Shown: in pieces, positions 27,741 to 36,299 of the stretch
How the letters are laid out: each line of letters starts with the position of its first letter
How positions within the stretch are numbered: the first letter of the stretch is position 1
Source: an uncultured Ectothiorhodospiraceae bacterium
GTDB taxonomy: Bacteria > Pseudomonadota > Gammaproteobacteria > CAMYNG01
Reading direction: 5' to 3'
DNA: 59,981 nucleotides
Assembly (NCBI GenBank): GCA_947259765.1
Contig: CAMYNG010000013.1
Location: 1 to 59,981 of the forward strand
Translations under genes and position numbers: made by a program
Notes under the pieces: generated by a model
What the model was told of the DNA's origin: nothing
Seen by the model: the letters and a program-made list of their open reading frames with translations, nothing else
The model's database searches: none

Positions 27741-27970
27741 CATTCCGGCGAATGCCGAAATCTGTGCAAAAATATGGACACCGGCCTGCGCCGGTGTGAC
27801 GAATACGATGCGGATACTTTCAGTGAATTCCAACTCACCGTTATACCTGCGTAGGTCCGAACCAGACGAAAAAGAACATAGACACCGGCCTGCGCCAGTG
27901 TGACGAAACCGACGCAAAACCTTTCGGTGCGTTCCAACTTACCGTCATTCCGGCGTATGCCGGAATCCAG
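27741..27970. repeat. Cluster of CATTCCGGCG-type palindromic repeats
   Basis: This region between the ClC and CBS genes holds several related elements. A nearly perfect core lies at 27741-27761, and inverted CACCGGCCTGCGCCGGTGT elements lie at 27778-27797 and 27882-27903. The cleanest copy is CGTCATTCCGGCGTATGCC followed by GGAATCCAG, at 27943-27970. Two imperfect direct units of roughly 100 bases begin at about 27776 and 27881. The 289-base gap is otherwise empty. Confidence 0.75.
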
Positions 27971-28007
27971 TGGCCGTGATCGCCGTACCGTCCGGACCTG
28001 GTCCCGA

Positions 28008-28421
28008 TCAGTGAGCCGGGGTGGCAGCCTCAAGTACGGTGCTGGCCAGTTCGTGTGAACCCCGCGCCAGGTCATCCACGGAAACAAATCCAGCCACAGC
28101 ATGCTTGCGCGTTAAAACCGCCAAACGCCGGATGTGATTCTCGGCCATGATATCCGCCGCTTCCGTGATGTCTTGATCATCGAAGCAGGTCACCACAGTG
28201 GTACCCATGGCTTCGCTGACCTTGGTCATCACAGCATCACGACCGGTTGCCACCACGCGGCAACAAATATCCCGGTCGGTAATAATGCCGACCAACTTGC
28301 CATCATCAATCACGGGTAAAGATCCGACGTGCAAGTCGTGCATTTTTCGCGCAGCTTCCTTGGTCGTCTCGTCCGGTGTGGTAGATATGACTTTTGAGCT
28401 CATGATTTCGTAAATTTTCAT
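28008..28421 (-). CDS. CBS-domain pair protein
   Basis: 137 residues made of two CBS domains and little else: IMSSKVISTTPDETTKEAARK, then HVGSLPVIDDGKLVGIITDRDI, then a second unit with HIRRLAVLTRKHAVAGFVS. CBS pairs usually bind adenine nucleotides and act as sensors. GGAGG lies 5 bases before the ATG at 28421. A second, similar gene lies just upstream on the same strand; the two are clearly paralogous. Confidence 0.9.
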   Translation of the reverse strand: MKIYEIMSSKVISTTPDETTKEAARKMHDLHVGSLPVIDDGKLVGIITDRDICCRVVATGRDAVMTKVSEAMGTTVVTCFDDQDITEAADIMAENHIRRLAVLTRKHAVAGFVSVDDLARGSHELASTVLEAATPAH

Positions 28422-28456
28422 TGTCTTCCTCCTCGCCATGCCTGTCTGGCAGCAAA

Positions 28457-28870
28457 TCAGTGGAGCGGTGTGGCCGCTTCCAGGACGGCGCCGGCAAGAT
28501 CATGCGATCCGCGAGCCAAATCGTCGACAGACAGCAAACCCGCCAGCTTGTTGTCATGGTTCAGCACAGTCAGTCTGCGAATGTGCTGTTCCTCCATCAC
28601 CTGTGCAGCGTCACTGATTTCCTGATCGTTAAAACAGGTTACGACGTCAGTGGTCATAACGGTTTTTACATCGGTCCAATTGGCGTCACGACCCATTGCC
28701 ACGGCGTGCACGCTAATGTCGCGGTCGGTGATAATGCCAAGCAACTCGTCGTTCTCCAGCACCAGCAAAGTGCCCACGCCAAGCTCGCTCATTTTACGCG
28801 CAGCCTGCCTGAGCGACGCGTCGGGTCGGACCGATGCTACTTCGGTAGACATAAGTTCCTGAATTTTCAT
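28457..28870 (-). CDS. CBS-domain pair protein (paralogue)
   Basis: 137 residues with the same two-CBS plan as the neighbour 35 bases downstream: MKIQELMSTEVASVRPDAS, LVLENDELLGIITDRDISV, HIRRLTVLNHDNKLAGLLS, and a nearly identical tail (DDLARGSHDLAGAVLEAATP). The two proteins arose by tandem duplication and probably form a sensor pair or heterodimer. GAGGAGA precedes the ATG at 28870. Confidence 0.9.
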   Translation of the reverse strand: MKIQELMSTEVASVRPDASLRQAARKMSELGVGTLLVLENDELLGIITDRDISVHAVAMGRDANWTDVKTVMTTDVVTCFNDQEISDAAQVMEEQHIRRLTVLNHDNKLAGLLSVDDLARGSHDLAGAVLEAATPLH

Positions 28871-28912
28871 GGTCTATCTCCTCAACTGAATTAAAAGGAG
28901 GGGTAGGATTCC

Positions 28913-28934
28913 GTCGGAACCATACCGTTCCGAC
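28913..28934. promoter_or_regulatory. Short hairpin between antitoxin and CBS genes
   Basis: GTCGGAAC and GTTCCGAC pair perfectly around a 6-base loop. It sits between the antitoxin stop and the CBS start. It could be a weak terminator for the toxin-antitoxin operon or an operator; neither can be chosen from sequence alone. Confidence 0.35.
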
Positions 28935-29014
28935 CTAACGTATCTATAGCAGATGGGGATGAAATTAATATTGATCAGCGTCAATATGCGGCCGCTGGTG
29001 TGGTGCGGTTGGAA

Positions 29015-29305
29015 TTAGTCCACGCGTACACCGAGCTTCAGACCAATGGCTTGGAGAATGGCGTTCAGGCTTTTCAGGCGAGGATTGCCGTTTTCCGACA
29101 AGGCCTTATACAGACTTTCACGATTTAATGACGCCTCTTCCGCAATACGTGTCATGCTACTTTGCGCGTCAATGACGTTCCGCAATGCCAGTAACAGCGC
29201 CGCCTGGTCGCCTTTTTCAATGGCCGCATTGAGGTACTCCGCCGCCTCGACCGGGTCGCGCAGCGCTTCAACAAGAGACTCGCTATAAGGTTTACTTTTA
29301 GCCAT
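29015..29305 (-). CDS. HigA-type antitoxin
   Basis: 96 residues. The C-terminal half is an HTH (MTRIAEEASLNRESLYKALS, then GNPRLKSLNAILQAIGLKL), and the N-terminal part (DPVEAAEYLNAAIEKGDQ) is typical of the addiction-module antidote family that pairs with HigB/RelE-like killer proteins. The gene starts 2 bases after the toxin stop, so the two are cotranscribed. The antitoxin should neutralise the toxin and repress the operon through the palindrome at 29623-29656. Confidence 0.9.
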   Translation of the reverse strand: MAKSKPYSESLVEALRDPVEAAEYLNAAIEKGDQAALLLALRNVIDAQSSMTRIAEEASLNRESLYKALSENGNPRLKSLNAILQAIGLKLGVRVD

Positions 29306-29307
29306 TT

Positions 29308-29622
29308 TTACCGAAATGAATAATCGAGCCAGTACAGTTTAGCGCGAATTATGTCTTGATTCCGGTTCGAATTCCCACTGCCGCACATCAATAGCACTGC
29401 GATACTGCTGGTCAGGCCGATGTATATGCGAAAGCCCGAACCATGGTTTAGCCACAGTTCGAACACCCCTTCGCCCAAGGGTAAGCAATCGCTGAGGTCG
29501 CCGAGTTCCAGTCGGTCCAGTCGGGTGCGTATTTGGGCGCGGGCGCGCCGATCCGGCAGGGCGTGTAACCATTCCGTAAATGGTGACCGACCATCCTTAG
29601 TCAGATATTCCCTCATCTCCAC
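29308..29622 (-). CDS. HigB/RelE-type toxin
   Basis: 104 residues from a GTG at 29622 (an ATG at 29616 is also possible). The killer-protein pattern is clear: PFTEWLHALPDRRARAQIR, RLDRLELGDLSDCLPLGEGV, FELWLNHGSGFRIYIG, VLLMCGSGNSNRNQDI. The family cleaves mRNA at ribosomes or blocks translation. Toxin first, antitoxin second is the HigBA order. The start codon abuts a 34-bp palindrome with no ribosome binding site between, so the message is leaderless or weakly translated. Confidence 0.88.
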   Translation of the reverse strand: MEMREYLTKDGRSPFTEWLHALPDRRARAQIRTRLDRLELGDLSDCLPLGEGVFELWLNHGSGFRIYIGLTSSIAVLLMCGSGNSNRNQDIIRAKLYWLDYSFR

Positions 29623-29656
29623 GCCCTGAGTGTAGCCTATAGGCTACACTCAGGGC
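29623..29656. promoter_or_regulatory. Operator of the toxin-antitoxin operon
   Basis: A perfect 34-bp palindrome centred on TATA, with 17-base arms containing GAGTGTAGCC and its complement. It directly abuts the toxin start codon and is the natural site for repression by the HTH antitoxin. Confidence 0.75.
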
Positions 29657-29697
29657 AAGAGCTTGTCGGCGCGGTTACTCTCGTATGACGTCCGGTT

Positions 29698-30711
29698 TTA
29701 TTCCCAGCGAAACAGGCTCGCGCCAATTGCCAGAAACACGACCGTCATGACGGTCAGTATGCCGAGCTGGGGCAGGATATCGATCAGGCTCGCGCCGTCG
29801 TTCATCACGGCGCGGGCGGCGTCGATAATGTGGGTCAACGGCAAAACCTGGGCGAAATACTGTGCCGCAGGATGCACACCCTCAAGTGAAAACCACACGC
29901 CGGAAAAGATCATCATCGGCCAGGCGACGAGATTCAAAATACCGCCGGCTAATTCCTCGCTGGCCGTGCGTGCCGCCATGATCAGTCCCAGACATACCAG
30001 ACACAAGGCGCCCAGGCTAAAAACCAGTAACAGTGTGGCGTACGAGCCGAGCATGACAAAGTTGATCAGGAAATCCGTGCCAACAAAAACAAATGTTGTA
30101 ACGGTAATGAGTAGAATGATACGCGACACGACTTGCGCACTGAGAAACTCAAACGCTGTCAGTGGTGTTGCCTTGAGTCGTTTCAGCACACCATTCTTAC
30201 GATAGCGAACAATTACGTAGCCCACGCCAAACAAACAACCAAACATCATGTTCATCGCCAGAATCCCGGGCATCGCCCAGTCTACATAACGGATCTCGCG
30301 GCCACTTACGGTTTGTTTAATAAATCCAGACGCGGCGTTCGTTGTGGTGGTGCCCCACAACACACGTTCCAGTACGTAGCCGTTGGCGGAGGTGGAGTTC
30401 AACCAATAGCGTGGTTTGCTACTCATGTCGATCAACATATCCAGTTGATGATGTTTCACCTTGCCAATAGCCGGTTCAAGATCGGTAACCGGAATAAACT
30501 GGATATATTCGGTGGCAAAGAAGTCTGTCTCGGTACCGTCACCGCCATAAACACCCACTTTGTAGATATCCTTGTCGGGATTGGAAAACAAAAATGCAAA
30601 GCCGAGAACGAGTAACACCGGCAGCAGAATACTCCAACTCAATGCCGAGCGATCACGAATGAACTCCAGGTTACGCGCGTGCAACAACGCGGCAAAACGC
30701 TGCCAGCTCAT
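29698..30711 (-). CDS. ABC-2 type transporter permease
   Basis: 337 residues. An N-terminal helix (SALSWSILLPVLLVLGFAFL) is followed by a periplasmic loop and a group of five or six helices in the second half, including AGGILNLVAWPMMIFSGVWF, characteristic of ABC-2 permeases. It pairs with the ATPase gene, whose stop overlaps its start by 4 bases (ATGA). The substrate is unknown; such exporters move drugs, lipids or polysaccharides. Confidence 0.9.
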   Translation of the reverse strand: MSWQRFAALLHARNLEFIRDRSALSWSILLPVLLVLGFAFLFSNPDKDIYKVGVYGGDGTETDFFATEYIQFIPVTDLEPAIGKVKHHQLDMLIDMSSKPRYWLNSTSANGYVLERVLWGTTTTNAASGFIKQTVSGREIRYVDWAMPGILAMNMMFGCLFGVGYVIVRYRKNGVLKRLKATPLTAFEFLSAQVVSRIILLITVTTFVFVGTDFLINFVMLGSYATLLLVFSLGALCLVCLGLIMAARTASEELAGGILNLVAWPMMIFSGVWFSLEGVHPAAQYFAQVLPLTHIIDAARAVMNDGASLIDILPQLGILTVMTVVFLAIGASLFRWE

Positions 30712-31595
30712 CCGCGCAATTCCTTGCCGGTAAGTTCAAGAAATAGATCCTCAAGCGTGCGTGTACGGATCTCCATGCGCGCCAGACTTACATTATGCTC
30801 CTGTAAATAACGGATCGTATCGTGTACGGCGTCGGTATGAATTATGATGTGGCTGTTGTGACGACGCACATCCCAGTTGGGCGGCGTTTGCGGTAAGACG
30901 AAGTCTTCCTCCGGTAATTGCAACAGAATGTCATTAAAGTGCGCCTCCAGTAGATCTTTCGGTGAGCCCATGGCAATAATGCGACCGTGATCCATAATGG
31001 CAATCTCGTCACACAATACTGCGGCTTCTTCCATGTAATGCGTGGTGAGTAGAATGGTTTTACCGCGAGCCTTGATATTTTCGATAAGGCGCCAGAAGTT
31101 GCGCCGCGATTGCGGGTCCAGCCCGGTGGTGGGCTCGTCGAGAAACACCATTTGCGGATCGTTGACCAGCGCAATTGCCAGCAGTAAACGTTGCCGCTGT
31201 CCGCCAGAGAGTTTGCGATTGTCACGCTCAAGAAACTCGCCTAATGCGCAGGTTTCTATCAGCTCTTCGAGGTCGACTGACCTGGCGTACAATTTTTGAA
31301 AAAGCTGCAGGGTCTCTTTAACCGTGAGAAACTCCTGCAAAGCCGTGTTTTGAAACTGGATCCCCGCTTCCTGCTGAAAGCGCGAGCCAATCGGCTGGCC
31401 TTTGTATAGCACCTGACCTGCCGTTGTGGGCAGAATGCCTTCCATGATCTCGATGGTGGTCGTCTTACCGGCGCCATTGGGTCCAAGCAGACCAAAGCAT
31501 GACCCTTCGTGTATGGCAAACGACACATCGTTTACCGCGTCAACTCCGGGAAACTGCTTCTTTAGATTGTTAACTTGAATGGTCGGCGTCAACAT
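30708..31595 (-). CDS. ABC transporter ATP-binding protein
   Basis: 295 residues with all ABC motifs: Walker A GPNGAGKTTT, signature LSGGQRQR, Walker B MVFLDEPTTGLD and the switch His in TTHYMEE. The C-terminal extension (LARMEIRTRTLEDLFLELTG) is typical of the CcmA/DrrA-type partners of ABC-2 permeases. The permease gene follows directly. No regulator is visible nearby, and no substrate can be assigned. Confidence 0.95.
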   Translation of the reverse strand: MLTPTIQVNNLKKQFPGVDAVNDVSFAIHEGSCFGLLGPNGAGKTTTIEIMEGILPTTAGQVLYKGQPIGSRFQQEAGIQFQNTALQEFLTVKETLQLFQKLYARSVDLEELIETCALGEFLERDNRKLSGGQRQRLLLAIALVNDPQMVFLDEPTTGLDPQSRRNFWRLIENIKARGKTILLTTHYMEEAAVLCDEIAIMDHGRIIAMGSPKDLLEAHFNDILLQLPEEDFVLPQTPPNWDVRRHNSHIIIHTDAVHDTIRYLQEHNVSLARMEIRTRTLEDLFLELTGKELRG

Positions 31596-31743
31596 GCGTC
31601 AGGCGATCCCTGGCCGGAAAAGCCAGATGGTACTTGATCGTCCCCACCGACGACAGCGCTGGAATATGAAAGGGAGAGTGGCGTCGCGAACTCACCTTAA
31701 TAAGTAAGTCCGCGAGGCCAATTTTAGTTAGAACGAGCAATCC

Positions 31744-32571
31744 CTATCGATGAAAACCCCACACCATCGTCAGCAGTTCTTCCTGGCTTGCGTACTCGAC
31801 CTGATCTGCCGTGACGAAGCGGCTGCCGCCTATGGTTGATAATGCCTGTTTTACTAGCGCCTGACTCTTGTCACTCAGCAAGGCTTGTTTTATACGTTCT
31901 TGCGTTCCACCGTCGACAGTGGCGGTATTCACGGTCAGGCCGCGCGCCGGCATTTTGTTTTTGGTGACGTAAATGACTTTCAAGCCCTGCTTGTCTTTCA
32001 CTTTCTTCAACCAGTACTTGTCCCGTACCACTGCTGCGGTGGCTTTACCGCTGCGCACGCAATCAATGGCGTGCTTGAAACCTTGTACCGGTTTCATCGT
32101 TGGCTGACGAATAGGGTTACTGTACAAACCGAGAAAGGTGAGGGTACCCAGATGCGGTACGGACGGTGAGCAGACCTTTTTACTGATCAACTGTTGGTGA
32201 TCCGTAATTGGGCTGTCGTTAGCGACGACAATGGCAAAACGCAAATCGCCCGGTTGTTTTACCAGCACGGTGTGCTGCATTTTGTCGAGACGATACTTAA
32301 TAAAGTGTGGGCCATCAAGAATTAGATCATATTCGTTGTTACGCATTTTGCGCGTGTACTGATAGAAATTCTTCGCTGGTTTAAGCACTATTTTCTGTCC
32401 GGTGATTTTACCCAGATAATCCGCCAGCGGCTGATAGTTACGCAGGGTTACTTCCGGACTCTGTGTGGGTGGTGTACCAAACACCAGGTCCCGGGCCAGG
32501 GCGTGGCTGCTAAATACCAGTGAAAAACCAACAACAAATATCTGAATCAATCGAGACTGCGAGTACGTCAT
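31744..32571 (-). CDS. PhnD-like periplasmic substrate-binding protein
   Basis: 275 residues with a signal peptide (IFVVGFSLVFSSHALA). The mature part matches the phosphate/phosphonate-type (PhnD) binding fold: VFGTPPTQSPEVTLRNYQPL, LGKITGQKIVLKPA and NNEYDLILDGPHFIKYR. These proteins bind oxyanions or act as input modules of signal systems. No matching ABC permease or ATPase lies next to it, so it is an orphan here. GGGGTGA precedes the ATG at 32571. Confidence 0.85.
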   Translation of the reverse strand: MTYSQSRLIQIFVVGFSLVFSSHALARDLVFGTPPTQSPEVTLRNYQPLADYLGKITGQKIVLKPAKNFYQYTRKMRNNEYDLILDGPHFIKYRLDKMQHTVLVKQPGDLRFAIVVANDSPITDHQQLISKKVCSPSVPHLGTLTFLGLYSNPIRQPTMKPVQGFKHAIDCVRSGKATAAVVRDKYWLKKVKDKQGLKVIYVTKNKMPARGLTVNTATVDGGTQERIKQALLSDKSQALVKQALSTIGGSRFVTADQVEYASQEELLTMVWGFHR

Positions 32572-32804
32572 AAATCACCCCAAAATTAAAATATAAGCAA
32601 ATACTAATATAACATTCGGCTGACGAGAATAGTTCTTTAGTGTGTTACTGAGAATAATTTGCTGCAAAAGGCTCGGATGTAATGTAACTTATTGAAATAA
32701 AAGGTTAAAAAAGAGGTAAAACATCCGGAAAGCCGGCGAGCGCCCGCGTACCATCACGCTGGACGCCTATTGCCATTTATGGCGGGTCTCCACAGAATGG
32801 CTGC

Positions 32805-33476
32805 ATGGCAGGTGACAAAACACTTAGGTTCGGGGGGCTATTCCATATATTGGTGTTTGCCCAGTTCCTCGCGGTAGCCCCTAACCACACCGTCGCCGGT
32901 GAAGCGGTGAATATCACCGCCAATCTCCCCTATGTGGACGTCCTGCACAAAAACAATACCGTCCGCATCCAACGCGAGCAGGACAATCAAAATCTCATCG
33001 ATCTGGACTACGGCCTCACTTCCCGGCCATGCCCACCGTATTGTATTCAGCCAATGCGACTCGAACCGGGGGTGGAGACCATCGGTGAACTTGAAGTTCT
33101 CGATTTTTTAAAGCGTATCCGCGAGGGCGACAGCACAATCCTGGTGATCGACTCCCGCGAGGGCAAGTGGCTCAGCAAAGGCATGATCCCCGGCGCCATC
33201 AACATTGCCTGGACTCGGCTATATAACAAGACAGCTAAAAATCCGGACATAGTCGAACTGCTGCAACTCCACTTCGGTGCCGTGCGCCGCGAAGGCCTGT
33301 GGAATTTTCAAAACGCCAAAACCCTGGTTTTGTATTGCAATGGCCCCTGGTGCGGCCAATCACCCACCAATATCCGCGCCCTGATCGCCCTCGGTTACCC
33401 GGCCAACAAACTCAAGTGGTACCGTGGCGGTATGCAGGCCTGGAAATCGTTTGGTTTAACCACCGCTAAGCCTTGA
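32805..33476 (+). CDS. Exported rhodanese-like protein
   Basis: 223 residues with an N-terminal hydrophobic segment (GLFHILVFAQFLAVA) that may be a signal peptide or anchor. The C-terminal half is a rhodanese domain: ILVIDSREGKWLSKGMIPGAINI, then VLYCNGPWCGQSPTNIRALI with the active-site Cys in WCGQSPT. Rhodaneses move sulfane sulfur. The N-terminal part has a CPPYC pair, perhaps a redox site. It is probably periplasmic. Confidence 0.8.
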   Translation: MAGDKTLRFGGLFHILVFAQFLAVAPNHTVAGEAVNITANLPYVDVLHKNNTVRIQREQDNQNLIDLDYGLTSRPCPPYCIQPMRLEPGVETIGELEVLDFLKRIREGDSTILVIDSREGKWLSKGMIPGAINIAWTRLYNKTAKNPDIVELLQLHFGAVRREGLWNFQNAKTLVLYCNGPWCGQSPTNIRALIALGYPANKLKWYRGGMQAWKSFGLTTAKP

Positions 33477-33601
33477 GAAAATCAACATGGCCGCAGTGAC
33501 AGGTCCAACCCGACAAGGCAGCCAAGTTTTCACCGTCACACGTCACTTGTCTCTCGCGCCTATCATAGGGTGGCGGGAAAATCCGGGGGGCTATAGGTAA
33601 A

Positions 33602-34309
33602 ATGACAAATATCGAAACAACCACGACAACTACAACTGAGAAAAATGGCTGGCGCACTTTTAGCATAGTATTAATCGTCATTCTCGCCGTAGTTGCCATC
33701 GGCTACTGGCTCGCCACAGTGTACTTATTCCCCACCAAATTCAAACCCGTACAGCTCAACGAAAAAGAACAACAACGCCTGGAACAAAAAATCGAAAGAC
33801 TTAGCGGTGGACAGGCTGCCGGCACAACATCAAGCCGCAAGGTACTACCATCGCAAACGTCGCCTTCTAAAACCAAAGTCCCGCTGAACCCCGAACCCTA
33901 CTCAGAGGAGGGCATCAGCCGCGAAATCAACTTTACGGAAAAAGAACTCAATGCATTGTTAGCGAATAACACCGACCTGGCCAACAAGCTCGCCATTGAT
34001 CTTTCCGACAATCTCGCCAGCGCAAAACTATTGGTCGATCTGGATCCGGAGTTTCCCATCCTCGGTGGCAAAACCCTCAAGGTTACCGCAGGTATGGAGC
34101 TGGCACTCATTAACAATCAACCGCGCGCGGTACTCAAGGGCGTTAGCGTGTGGGGCGTGCCGGTACCTAATGCCTGGTTGGGTAATATGAAAAACACCGA
34201 TCTTCTTAAGGAATTCGGCGACGCCGGAGGTTTTTGGCAAGCGATTAAGGATGGTGTTGAAGAGATTGAAGTCAAGGAAGGCAAACTACGAATTCAGCTC
34301 AAAGAATAA
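33602..34309 (+). CDS. Membrane-anchored protein of unknown function
   Basis: 235 residues: a Thr-rich start (MTNIETTTTTTTEKNG), one membrane helix (about 19-43, FSIVLIVILAVVAIGYWLA), a coiled and Ser/Thr-rich linker, then a domain from about 100 (INFTEKELNALLANN) with repeated beta strands. It resembles DUF2140-type proteins with an N-terminal anchor and an outer domain, but the match is weak. No function can be given. It is the only gene between two plus-strand neighbours. Confidence 0.6.
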   Translation: MTNIETTTTTTTEKNGWRTFSIVLIVILAVVAIGYWLATVYLFPTKFKPVQLNEKEQQRLEQKIERLSGGQAAGTTSSRKVLPSQTSPSKTKVPLNPEPYSEEGISREINFTEKELNALLANNTDLANKLAIDLSDNLASAKLLVDLDPEFPILGGKTLKVTAGMELALINNQPRAVLKGVSVWGVPVPNAWLGNMKNTDLLKEFGDAGGFWQAIKDGVEEIEVKEGKLRIQLKE

Positions 34310-34374
34310 TGGCAGTGGTGTTGTAGGTTGTGCCGGACACATCGCTTGCAGGGCAGTTCTCAGTAATTTCTCCC

Positions 34375-34440
34375 CGTCATTCCGGCGAAAGCCGGAATCC
34401 AGTCACCAATTGATTTTGAAGCGCCGGATTCCGGGTCAGT
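34375..34440. repeat. CATTCCGGCG-type repeat with inverted partner
   Basis: CGTCATTCCGGCGAAAGCC then GGAATCCAG lies at 34375-34402, and a partial inverted copy (CGCCGGATTCCGGGTCAG) at 34423-34440. The 310-base gap between genes contains nothing else I can support. Confidence 0.75.
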
Positions 34441-34619
34441 GTTATGCGTATTTTTCCCCGCAAATGTTGTAACCAAATGGGAACCTGCATCGTCACTTAA
34501 ACAAAGGAACCTGAGTTGAAAAGGTTCAATCGCAGGTGCTGGAATGCTTCTCTTGGCTTAGTTGCCGGAAAAACCGATATAGGGAAGCATAAGTTGTTCA
34601 CGATGTATCAGGGGGTAGC

Positions 34620-35480
34620 ATGATTCCCATTAATGTTGACGGGATTGTTTGGGGCGCGATACTAACGCTCGTTTCTTTCTCTTTTTTGGTCCTGACATTA
34701 CTCGCTTGTCTTGTCAGTGCAAAATTTCGACGCACTGTAAAAAGAAGGAAATGGTTGTTTGCTGTTGCAATATCACCATTTTTGTATATTTCAATAAAGG
34801 TGACACTAATAAAGATTAATCTCTACTTTTATCAAAAAAAGGTTGAGCAAACAGAAAACAAACTACATGAATATTCACTGAAGTATACGATCCTGGAAAA
34901 AGAAGAGAAAATACTGGGAATTTCGTTCCCAAAAGGTACGCAATTTTCGCGGTGGCGCATTCAGAGCAACAACGTGCTATTTGGTGAGGCGACTTTTCCA
35001 AAGCCGTACAACTTTAGAGGCGTCTATATAACCGGCATGGGGTTTGAGCATCGACGTTTGGTTACCGTCAATTTGTTTGAAAGTCAAAAAATTGAAGGCT
35101 TTATGTGCATGCATTCGGCCACTCTTGATCTTAAAAGTGATGGGGGAATTGGTTTGGCTAGCTGTCATTTGGAAAAAAATCCCATTTCAAAAAATGTATC
35201 TCTTGACGATTTTCACGGAATTATTCGGCGTAAATCAACGACCTTGGTAAATTACGTGCACACGTGGGAACTTTCCGGAAGAGGCGGAGTTAACGGCACT
35301 GAGTTTTATAATTACTGGTTTTACCTGGATGAGAACAAAAGTATTACAGAATTTGGCGGCTATCTGTTAAAACTTCCGAAATACACTGATACAAGAAGTC
35401 GCGGTATGTTAGTCGAAACCTATGACAGGGAAGAAATTTTAAAACTTAAAAACAATGCACTGTTAGAAGATGCAAGCTAA
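34620..35480 (+). CDS. Membrane protein of unknown function
   Basis: 286 residues. Two hydrophobic helices are visible near residues 8-35 and 42-62 (ILTLVSFSFLVLTLLACLV, WLFAVAISPFLYISI). A soluble domain with no recognisable motif follows, carrying several Cys residues. GGGGGT precedes the ATG at 34620. It is richer in A and T than its neighbours, which may indicate recent acquisition. Confidence 0.55.
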   Translation: MIPINVDGIVWGAILTLVSFSFLVLTLLACLVSAKFRRTVKRRKWLFAVAISPFLYISIKVTLIKINLYFYQKKVEQTENKLHEYSLKYTILEKEEKILGISFPKGTQFSRWRIQSNNVLFGEATFPKPYNFRGVYITGMGFEHRRLVTVNLFESQKIEGFMCMHSATLDLKSDGGIGLASCHLEKNPISKNVSLDDFHGIIRRKSTTLVNYVHTWELSGRGGVNGTEFYNYWFYLDENKSITEFGGYLLKLPKYTDTRSRGMLVETYDREEILKLKNNALLEDAS

Positions 35481-35496
35481 TTGAATTTTTTGTGTA

Positions 35497-36195
35497 TCAT
35501 CGACTAGCTTTCTCCGTAGCTGTAAATCCTTCCACGTGGCTTTTTTCAATATCACTGGTTTTTTGGTTGAACACGATCTCGTCTTTGTTACCTAAAACAC
35601 CCGGCGCCAATTTAAGTTCCATTGACTTGGCGCCAACCCACACTGAGGGTGAACCTTTCGCGCGGATGGTTACGGTATGTTTGGAATTGGGCGCCAGGAT
35701 GAGCGGGCTAGGTACAAGTGACAGGGCCGGGTAGGTATTTCCTTTATTGTCGCTTACCAGAATGCGAGATAAGTCAGTGTTGCTGATGGTTACGCTTTCC
35801 GTTGCCGCGGGTGAGACTGCAATGTCCAGATAAAACACCGTTTGACGTTCTTCGCGAACGTTCTTTTGAACCTTCTTCTTATATATTTCAAACTCAGCTT
35901 TCTGGACCTTGATATCGAGTGTGGTCGTTCGTACTTGAGTTTTCGTCGTGAGCGCCGCGTTACCTACATACTCCCAGGTGTTGTTTGCTTTCAGACGTAC
36001 CCGGTGACCGTCATTCGTATTAGCGTAGCGGTCGTTTGAACGAAACTCCCAGGTACCGTCCTCGTTGAGAAGTACTTCACGACCATCGTCGGTCAATCCA
36101 TCCTGATCGGCTGCCGAAGCATAGTTGCCGATAGTGAGCACCAAAACAAACAGGGCGGTGGTGAAAGAGGAGGGCGTCCAGCATGTACTAGTCAT
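35497..36195 (-). CDS. Secreted DUF3157-like protein
   Basis: 232 residues from an ATG at 36195 (an upstream start at 36258 is possible). A signal peptide (SFTTALFVLVLTIGNYASA) is followed by two short repeats typical of this family: REVLLNEDGTWEF and HRVRLKANNTWEY. The rest is beta-rich with no known motif. Probably periplasmic; its role is unknown. Confidence 0.6.
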   Translation of the reverse strand: MTSTCWTPSSFTTALFVLVLTIGNYASAADQDGLTDDGREVLLNEDGTWEFRSNDRYANTNDGHRVRLKANNTWEYVGNAALTTKTQVRTTTLDIKVQKAEFEIYKKKVQKNVREERQTVFYLDIAVSPAATESVTISNTDLSRILVSDNKGNTYPALSLVPSPLILAPNSKHTVTIRAKGSPSVWVGAKSMELKLAPGVLGNKDEIVFNQKTSDIEKSHVEGFTATEKASR

Positions 36196-36299
36196 GTAGG
36201 GTGTACCTATAATAAGTTGCGGTTGGAACGAAAGAATATCATCTGATTTATTGTACAATTAGCGAATTAGTGGCGTTTGACGCATTCTACGATCAAATT

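Noticed and set aside
27741-27970. Possible CRISPR array in the repeat cluster
   Set aside because: The units differ in length and orientation, spacing is irregular, and there are no cas genes in the window.
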